Positions 1 to 5,175 of a stretch of 12,330 nucleotides of DNA are shown piece after piece. The translations under genes were made by a program, and so were the position numbers. The notes below the pieces were generated by a model that did no database searches, was not told the origin of the DNA, and worked only from the letters and a program-made list of their open reading frames with translations. The stretch covers positions 1-12,330 of the forward strand of contig VGMA01000038.1 of assembly GCA_016866575.1 (NCBI GenBank), in the 5' to 3' direction. The first letter of the stretch is position 1; every line of letters begins with the position of its first letter. Origin of the DNA: Chlamydiota bacterium. Lineage in GTDB: Bacteria > Chlamydiota > Chlamydiia > Chlamydiales > VGMA01.

Positions 1-1
1 G

Positions 2-616
2 ATCGAAAGGCCTTCTGTTTCTTTGCTGTCTTTTTCCAATACACACAAAAAAACAGCTTCTAGACCACTAGAAAGAGCGGTTTTTGAAAAAAAAGAGGAG
101 AATTTACCTCTTTTATCCAATACGAAAGGGGCCAAAATAGGGACCTTTTTTCATAAACTTTTAGAAAAGCTCCTTTTCTCTGGCAGCTATGAGGATAAAG
201 ACTTACTAGAAAAAGAGATCAAAAAATCCCCTTTTGCCCTTTGGCAAGATGAGATCATTGCTTTAATCGATCGTGTTTTAGTGCTTGATATCGATGGTTT
301 TTGCTTAAAAGATGTCGATCCGGCTTGCATGATTCAAGAGATGGAATTTTTGCTAAAAGAAGAAGATGCCGAATGGAAAGGATTTGCAGATCTAGTATTT
401 TTTCACAATAACCACTACTACCTTATCGACTGGAAAATGCATTTACTCGAAAACTACGAAGAAGAGACGCTAAAAAAAGTGATCAAGGAATTTAGATACG
501 AAGAGCAGGCCTCGCTATATCTAAAAGCCCTTTCTCATTGTATTGACAAAACCCTTTTTAAAGGTGCGTATTACGTATTTGTTAGAGGACCTAGATGTAT
601 AAAACTGGACATATAA
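2..616 (+). CDS. recB: Exodeoxyribonuclease V beta subunit (RecB), C-terminal nuclease domain, 5' partial
   Basis: This is the end of RecB, the helicase-nuclease subunit of the RecBCD double-strand-break repair enzyme. The reading frame is open to the left edge, so the TTG at 23 is an internal leucine codon and the helicase part lies outside the window. What remains is the PD-(D/E)XK nuclease domain. The sequence shows GTFFH (His codon 152-154), then WKGFADLVF (Asp codon 389-391), then LIDWK (Asp 428-430, Lys 434-436), then the downstream EEQASLYLKAL segment and the YYVFVRG strand. In Escherichia coli RecB the matching His, two Asp and Lys bind metal and cleave DNA, and all four are present here, so the nuclease looks intact. 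The usual DWKSN is DWKMH here. recD follows after 24 bases, consistent with a recB-recD operon. The domain call is firm; only the N-terminal part is unseen. Confidence 0.88.
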   Translation: MERPSVSLLSFSNTHKKTASRPLERAVFEKKEENLPLLSNTKGAKIGTFFHKLLEKLLFSGSYEDKDLLEKEIKKSPFALWQDEIIALIDRVLVLDIDGFCLKDVDPACMIQEMEFLLKEEDAEWKGFADLVFFHNNHYYLIDWKMHLLENYEEETLKKVIKEFRYEEQASLYLKALSHCIDKTLFKGAYYVFVRGPRCIKLDI

Positions 617-640
617 AAATATAAACCTGAAGAATCTTTT

Positions 641-2128
641 ATGATCGATGCCTATTTTGCAAAACAATGCCTTCTATTAGCTAAAACCGATGATCCTGAT
701 TTCTTTGCTTTTTGTGCATACATGATGAAAAGCTGCCTTGAAGGAAATATCGCATGCAAAATCACTAAAGACGAAAGCCTTCCTAAAGCAGAAAACCATG
801 AAGCTGTTTTTAAAGGTTCACAAAAACAATATAGCGCTGTTTTAAGCGATATCGAAAACAACACATTAGATACCCCAATAGGTAGAAAAGGTTCTATTTT
901 TTACATAAGAAGACGCTTTGAAGAACAAGTTGCAATTTTTGAATTTTTAAAAAATAAAAACCATCAAACTGTAGAAGGATGGCAGGCAAATGTCGATCTT
1001 TTATCTAGCGTCAACCAAGAGCAAAAAGAAGCAATTGATACTGCAGGTAAAAAATCCTTTTTGATCATATCAGGAGGCCCTGGAAGAGGAAAAACTTACG
1101 TTGCTAAAGAAATACTCAAACAATTTTTCCATAACAGTCCAAAAGGATCTGTCATCGTCACAGCGCCAACTGGAAAAGCGGTTTCTCGCTACCAAGGATT
1201 AGAAAATGTCCAAACGACTACGCTCCACCGCTTGCTAGGAATTAAAGAATCTGCATATGGATCAGATGCGCTCATCTTAGCAGACCTTTTGATCATCGAT
1301 GAATGCTCCATGATCGATATCCATTTGTGGGCGCTTTTATTCAAAGCGCTATCTCCAAATACAAGAGTCATACTCATTGGCGATCCACACCAATTGCCCC
1401 CTATTGAAACAGGAACGTTTTTTCAAGATCTCTGCTCGATGCAAGAAATACCCCATGTAAAATTGAAGCAGTGCCTACGTTCAGATAATCAAGAAATCTT
1501 GCAAGCTGCAGAAGCTGTGTTTTATGAAGATGAAAAAGCCCTCATCCCTTTCATCAGCCCATACCCAAGCATCAAAGAGCTTATCGAAAAGGCTTTTAAC
1601 CATTTCATCTTACCAACCAATGAAAAACCAAGCCCGGACCTCTTTAGCTCTTTTTCTATTTTATGCTCTTTAAGAAAAGGGCCCTACGGCTGCGATGCGA
1701 TCAATACTAAAATCGAGGAAAAATTTTACCAAACAAATAAGCTATGGATTCCCATCCCTATACTCATTACAAAAAATTCTTATCATTTAGAGCTTTTTAA
1801 TGGCGATGTAGGAATGCTGTGGAAAAATCGTGAAAACAGCGAAGAAGATATCGCTTTTTTTGGCGATAAAGCGCTAAGCCCTAAAACACTGCCCCCTTAC
1901 GAAAAAGCCTTTGCCATCTCTTGCCACAAAAGCCAAGGAAGCGAATATGATCACCTCTATTTTGTGCTAGCAGAAGGCTCTGAATGCTTTGGAAAAGAAA
2001 TGCTTTACACAGCTATCACACGAGCTAAAAAGAGCATCTCCATTTTTTCCAAAAAAGAGACTCTACTTGCCTGTTTGCACCAAAAAACAGAAAGACATAG
2101 TTTTATTCTAGAAAGCTTTTCTAAATAA
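641..2128 (+). CDS. recD: Exodeoxyribonuclease V alpha subunit (RecD), SF1B 5'-3' helicase
   Basis: RecD is the 5'-to-3' helicase motor of RecBCD. The 495-residue product shows superfamily 1 motifs in order: Walker A SGGPGRGKT (144-152, Lys151), motif Ia APTGKA (175-180), Walker B LLIIDE (216-221), motif III GDPHQLPP (248-255), motif IV around KQCLRS (276-281), motif V HKSQGSEYD (429-437) and motif VI YTAITRAK (456-463) with the arginine finger. E. coli RecD is about 608 residues, so this copy is compact. The segment before Walker A, which contacts RecC in the E. coli complex, is about 25 residues shorter, and the rest of the shortening is downstream. The loop reads GRGKT instead of the common GTGKT, but the Lys-Thr pair is intact. 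The ATG at 641 follows recB by 24 bases with only a weak GAAG-type ribosome site, suggesting co-transcription. A standalone RecD2 is unlikely given the length and the recB neighbour. Confidence 0.93.
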   Translation: MIDAYFAKQCLLLAKTDDPDFFAFCAYMMKSCLEGNIACKITKDESLPKAENHEAVFKGSQKQYSAVLSDIENNTLDTPIGRKGSIFYIRRRFEEQVAIFEFLKNKNHQTVEGWQANVDLLSSVNQEQKEAIDTAGKKSFLIISGGPGRGKTYVAKEILKQFFHNSPKGSVIVTAPTGKAVSRYQGLENVQTTTLHRLLGIKESAYGSDALILADLLIIDECSMIDIHLWALLFKALSPNTRVILIGDPHQLPPIETGTFFQDLCSMQEIPHVKLKQCLRSDNQEILQAAEAVFYEDEKALIPFISPYPSIKELIEKAFNHFILPTNEKPSPDLFSSFSILCSLRKGPYGCDAINTKIEEKFYQTNKLWIPIPILITKNSYHLELFNGDVGMLWKNRENSEEDIAFFGDKALSPKTLPPYEKAFAISCHKSQGSEYDHLYFVLAEGSECFGKEMLYTAITRAKKSISIFSKKETLLACLHQKTERHSFILESFSK

Positions 2129-2129
2129 A

Positions 2130-2170
2130 TTTTATTAAAACATTAGCGATTTTTATTAAAAAATATTAGC
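2130..2170. repeat. Two AT-rich direct repeats 21 bp apart upstream of the P450 gene
   Basis: Positions 2130-2147 read ttttattaaaacattagc, and 2151-2170 read the near-identical ttttattaaaaaatattagc. The start-to-start distance is 21 bases, about two helical turns. They lie just after the recD stop and just before a TATAAT hexamer, so they could be tandem binding sites for a regulator, an A-tract upstream element, or a chance local duplication. The sequence alone does not decide. Confidence 0.4.
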
Positions 2171-2181
2171 TAGTTTATAAT
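2153..2181 (+). promoter_or_regulatory. Candidate promoter for the P450 gene
   Basis: A perfect TATAAT hexamer sits at 2176-2181, about 40 bases before the P450 ATG. The hexamer 17 bases upstream (TTATTA, 2153-2158) matches TTGACA at only three positions and lies inside the second direct repeat. The region is so AT-rich that a chance TATAAT is plausible. Confidence 0.28.
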
Positions 2182-2221
2182 AAATTCACCTTTTGTTATT
2201 ATTTTTAAAAATAGGTTTTTA

Positions 2222-3463
2222 ATGAATTTTTACAATTATATTAACATAGGCATTGATTACACACGCTCATACATAGAAACAAACTATTCCCCTTGGCGTC
2301 TACAAGAAGAAATTACAAAAGAAGCTGAAAACGGTAATATTGAAGGCACTGTAGAAAGATCTATCATTGATTTAGGCCAATTTCTTTACGAGCCGGTAAG
2401 CTGCGAAAAAATTTTTAATATTATACGTAAAGTACATGTAATTACCGATGAAAAACTCATAAGAGAAGCTCTTTGTCTCCCTAGAAATGGAGCTGTATTT
2501 GGTGATTATCCCACTAGAATTCAATTAGCTATTCAAGATAAACAAAACATGCTTTTATGCCCTCATGATCAGCATCAAAGATTACGACGCCCTTTTGAAG
2601 GCATTCTCCAACCCCACTACCTAAACAAATCTCTTATAAGAAAAGATTTAATTTATAAAACATTGATAAGATCAGACTTCTCTTTGCCAAAATATTTTGA
2701 TGAAAAATTGAATACTATTTTACCAGAATGCGATCTCACTTTACCTGAAGCAGCCTCATCAATAAAAACCCTATTAGCGGCTTCTGATCACACAACATAC
2801 CACACACTTAGCTTTATTGATTCTTTATTGAAAGAACATCCTGATTGGCTAAATGAAATTTATGAAGAATGGGTAGAACGATTTAACGATCTAAGTGAAG
2901 AAGAAAGAAGTATTTTGAATCCTTGTATGACTAGCCTGGATAGCGGACAAGTGACTCTATTTAAGGATCTTCATGAACCAATCAGCGCTGACTCTATTGA
3001 TAGTTTTTGTGAAAAAATAGCTCTTTTTGCTTTTGGAAATGCTGAAAATAGCCCATCAAAAAAGTTATTTGCGGTTGTCAATGAAGCTCTGCGCCTATAT
3101 CCGGTAGTACCGGCTATCACTAGAGTAGCCAAAGAAAATCTCAAAATAGGCGACAGTCAAATACAGCGCGGCGATCTCGTAGTCTTAAATATTATGGCGT
3201 ATCAAAGACGCAGTGACTTATGGGAAAATTCAACAACGTTTGATCCTAATAGATGGCTAAACGGCGAAAAACAAAGACCTCTTCTAAATTTTTCATATGG
3301 TGAAAACAACTGCATCGGGCAACACCTAGCAAAAAATTATTTAATGATTCGCACACTGGTAGGGGTACTTAAAGCAAAAAAAGATTCTGAAAATTTTTGC
3401 ATCTCTGATAGAACAGAAACGAAATACCAACTAGAACAGCCCTTCATATCGATTAAATTTTAG
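2222..3463 (+). CDS. Cytochrome P450 family monooxygenase
   Basis: The 413-residue product is a heme-thiolate P450. Visible landmarks in order are a C-helix HxxxR-type motif (His118 to Arg122, within DQHQRLRRPF), the I-helix oxygen-activation segment AASDHTT (186-192), the K-helix ExxR as EALR (288-291), a PERF-like FDPNRW (340-345), and the heme-binding loop FSYGENNCIGQHLA (357-370) with Cys364 as the expected iron ligand. There is no N-terminal membrane anchor, so it is probably soluble. The I-helix Thr to ExxR distance is about 96 residues, against roughly 35 to 60 in P450s I know, so the J-helix region (about 212-280) carries an insertion. P450s use NAD(P)H electrons through redox partners; no ferredoxin or reductase gene is visible beside it. 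The substrate cannot be inferred. The ATG has a weak AGG site at 2213-2215. Family membership is firm. Confidence 0.9.
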   Translation: MNFYNYINIGIDYTRSYIETNYSPWRLQEEITKEAENGNIEGTVERSIIDLGQFLYEPVSCEKIFNIIRKVHVITDEKLIREALCLPRNGAVFGDYPTRIQLAIQDKQNMLLCPHDQHQRLRRPFEGILQPHYLNKSLIRKDLIYKTLIRSDFSLPKYFDEKLNTILPECDLTLPEAASSIKTLLAASDHTTYHTLSFIDSLLKEHPDWLNEIYEEWVERFNDLSEEERSILNPCMTSLDSGQVTLFKDLHEPISADSIDSFCEKIALFAFGNAENSPSKKLFAVVNEALRLYPVVPAITRVAKENLKIGDSQIQRGDLVVLNIMAYQRRSDLWENSTTFDPNRWLNGEKQRPLLNFSYGENNCIGQHLAKNYLMIRTLVGVLKAKKDSENFCISDRTETKYQLEQPFISIKF

Positions 3464-3502
3464 TAAGCTGCTATTTGCAGCTTACTTTGCCTACTTTTTT
3501 CA
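3462..3502 (+). terminator. Hairpin terminator candidate after the P450 gene
   Basis: A perfect 10-bp inverted repeat, AGTAAGCTGC (3462-3471) and GCAGCTTACT (3477-3486), encloses a 5-base TATTT loop. The stem begins inside the P450 stop codon. Only a short T run follows directly; the six-T tract is 10 bases further on (3497-3502). The stem is convincing, but the U-tract is imperfect, so intrinsic termination is likely rather than certain. Confidence 0.55.
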
Positions 3503-3508
3503 TTAGCT

Positions 3509-3676
3509 TTATTCAAATAGTTGTTTTTTTTTAGCGGTTGAAAAACACCTTTTATTAGATCTATTTTTACTAACAGTGGGCTCTAAATGTTCTACAAAAA
3601 ATCCTTGGCTAGAAAGTCATGCAGCAAAAACTTCAAATAATATCTTGCTGTAGAAATTTTCTCGCAAAAAGAGCAT
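3509..3676 (-). pseudogene. Possible gene relic with an in-frame TGA
   Basis: On the - strand, a 56-codon frame from an ATG (3676-3674) to a TAA (3511-3509) is interrupted once, by TGA at 3619-3617. Conceptually it reads a 19-residue stretch ending LFEVFAA, the stop, then 35 residues including GFFVEHLEPTVSKNRSNKR and a lysine-rich end. The TGA could be a mutated TGG (Trp). The second half has a protein-like composition unlike the AT-rich filler around it, with mixed charged and hydrophobic residues and a basic tail. I do not recognise the family. It may be the decayed C-terminus of a lost gene, for example from a mobile element, or simply chance. Nothing else gene-like is seen in the 3464-3719 gap. 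Confidence 0.2.
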
Positions 3677-3719
3677 AATCAATAGGCTTAAATTAAAAAA
3701 ATAATAATTAAAGGTCACT

Positions 3720-4301
3720 TTGCATTCTTTAAATAGCCCAAATTTTTTACAATCATTATATACTCATATTGCTGATCAATGTTTAGAAGGATCTAAAGAT
3801 TTAGAAAATTCATATGAAATATTTACTAGCGGATCCCTTTGCTTTGGCATTGCCTTTTCTACCTACATCTGCGGCTCTTTAGCAGCAAGGCAGTACCATA
3901 GAATTTTTCAAGCCTTCGATAATGAAAACAGCTTGCCTAATCTCACGATTTCTCAAAAAACACTCAATAAAATTACCTCTATTTCCGTAGTCATAGCAAT
4001 TTTCACTTTTTACCTATTCGAATTAAAAAAAGGGCAAATATCATTAAAAGATGAGCACATAGCGCTGCAGCTTTCTATTTCTTGGATAAGCGCTGCAACG
4101 GCATACATTGTAGGAATTTCATCAACTGCATTTATCAATGAATCAATAGCTGCATCTTTGCAAGGCATGTTTGAAGATCATCCACTAATTCTTCATCGTT
4201 TTGATAACACTCAGCTTGTAATAAATGTAGAATCATACTTAAAAAGAAATCCCATTTTTTGCCCGCACAATCAAGCAAAAAAGCTCATATTCAAACCTTA
4301 A
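3720..4301 (+). CDS. Small integral membrane protein of unknown function
   Basis: I do not recognise this 193-residue protein. It has three hydrophobic segments, at about 39-57 (SLCFGIAFSTYICGSLAA), 86-102 (ITSISVVIAIFTFYLFE) and 115-137 (ALQLSISWISAATAYIVGISSTA). A hydrophilic loop (58-85) and a basic C-terminal tail ending KKLIFKP flank them. The start is a TTG at 3720, supported by AAAGG at 3710-3714 with 5 bases of spacing; no methionine codon follows until residue 150, so TTG is the sensible choice. There is no cleavable signal peptide. Segments 2 and 3 are separated by only about 12 residues, a bilobed hydrophobic pattern that in Chlamydiota is seen in inclusion-membrane (Inc) proteins; that reading is inference only. 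It lies between the P450 and the sulfotransferase on the same strand, but gaps of 256 and 88 bases argue against a tight operon. Confidence 0.7.
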   Translation: MHSLNSPNFLQSLYTHIADQCLEGSKDLENSYEIFTSGSLCFGIAFSTYICGSLAARQYHRIFQAFDNENSLPNLTISQKTLNKITSISVVIAIFTFYLFELKKGQISLKDEHIALQLSISWISAATAYIVGISSTAFINESIAASLQGMFEDHPLILHRFDNTQLVINVESYLKRNPIFCPHNQAKKLIFKP

Positions 4302-4338
4302 TTTACGCTATTCAAAAGATGATTAAATGCTTTTTCTA

Positions 4339-4367
4339 TTGAATAAGAAAATTTTTAACGCTAAATT
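4339..4367 (+). promoter_or_regulatory. Candidate promoter for the sulfotransferase-like gene
   Basis: TTGAAT (4339-4344) and TAAATT (4362-4367) are separated by exactly 17 bases, each matching the consensus hexamer at four of six positions. The predicted transcript start would fall about 15 bases before the ATG at 4390, a very short leader without a clear Shine-Dalgarno sequence. The TTGAAT also forms part of a weak AT-rich inverted repeat (4309-4345). The call is tentative. Confidence 0.25.
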
Positions 4368-4389
4368 GCAGTAAAAATATTTACAATTC

Positions 4390-5169
4390 ATGCGCTATTT
4401 TTTTTCTTTCTTGTTTGTTTGTTCTTCTCTTTTTGCTAGCTCTATTCCTGTTTTTGAAAATATCAAAAAAACAGAGGACAGCATCTTTTTGATAACAACA
4501 GAAAGATCAGGTTCTAACTGGCTTTCAACCAGTTTATCTTTGATCACAAGAAAACCGATCTCTTGGATAGAATGGAAATATAAAATTCATGTAAACCACC
4601 CTTCTTACAATCGATTGAATATCGAATTAGTTTCTGATAATCCTCTTTTATACCGCACGCACCTACCCAATGGCCTCATAAAAAAAGTGCCTAGAGATAA
4701 AAATAAACTGATTTTTCTAACAAGAAACCCTAAAGAGATTTTATTTCGTTCACTTTTGTTAAAAGAAATGCGCGAAACCGACAAGCGGATATGGAATTTC
4801 ATAGACAATTATCTTGAATATTTCAATCTTTATGAAAGTTTTCATAAGACAAATAGAAAGCTAATTTTCTACGAAGATTTCATCCATCATCACGAAGAAA
4901 TTTTGCTAGATGTACTCGATTTTATGAATGAACCGGCTACATTTTGGGAAGATTTTATTCTGAACAAAAACTTCTATTTTTCATCTATTCTATCCAGCTA
5001 TAAAGATCAACATCGGTCTGTAGATGGGGGAAAATCTTCCCAAAACGGCGCGACTGAAAAATTTTATTCTCTCGACATTTCAAAAGAGCTTTTAAAAAAA
5101 ATAGATCTCTATATACAGAAAGCAGCACCAAAAATTTGGGAAGATCATCTAAGCCGCTTTGCTGATTGA
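4390..5169 (+). CDS. Sulfotransferase-family protein with N-terminal signal peptide
   Basis: The 259-residue product has the PAPS-dependent sulfotransferase fold, which moves a sulfuryl group from PAPS to a hydroxyl or amine. The 5'-phosphosulfate loop is ITTERSGSNWL (35-45), like the RSGSxWL form common in bacterial members. The 3'-phosphate-binding segment is LTRNPKEILFRSLL (110-123), with Arg112 and Ser121; the Arg-Ser spacing is one residue longer than in the cytosolic enzymes I know. LIFYEDF (158-164) matches the usual YEDL strand-helix turn, and a Gly/Lys-rich stretch follows at 213-224. Residues 1-18 (MRYFFSFLFVCSSLFASS) look like a Sec signal peptide, with a possible cleavage site near residues 16-18. 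This is odd because PAPS is a cytosolic cofactor. The acceptor is unknown. The stop lies 6 bases from the stop of the convergent gene. No ribosome site is obvious. A short membrane anchor is the alternative to a cleaved signal. Confidence 0.78.
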   Translation: MRYFFSFLFVCSSLFASSIPVFENIKKTEDSIFLITTERSGSNWLSTSLSLITRKPISWIEWKYKIHVNHPSYNRLNIELVSDNPLLYRTHLPNGLIKKVPRDKNKLIFLTRNPKEILFRSLLLKEMRETDKRIWNFIDNYLEYFNLYESFHKTNRKLIFYEDFIHHHEEILLDVLDFMNEPATFWEDFILNKNFYFSSILSSYKDQHRSVDGGKSSQNGATEKFYSLDISKELLKKIDLYIQKAAPKIWEDHLSRFAD

Positions 5170-5175
5170 ACTTTT

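Noticed and set aside
23..616. TTG at position 23 as the start of a complete 197-residue protein
   Set aside because: The frame is open upstream to the window edge, and the domain is the C-terminal nuclease part of RecB, so this is a truncated gene rather than a complete small one.
4309..4345. Inverted repeat TATTCAAAAGA / TCTATTGAATA after the small membrane protein gene
   Set aside because: The stem is almost all A-T with one mismatch and a 15-base loop, and no T-tract follows directly. It is too weak to call a terminator in such AT-rich sequence.
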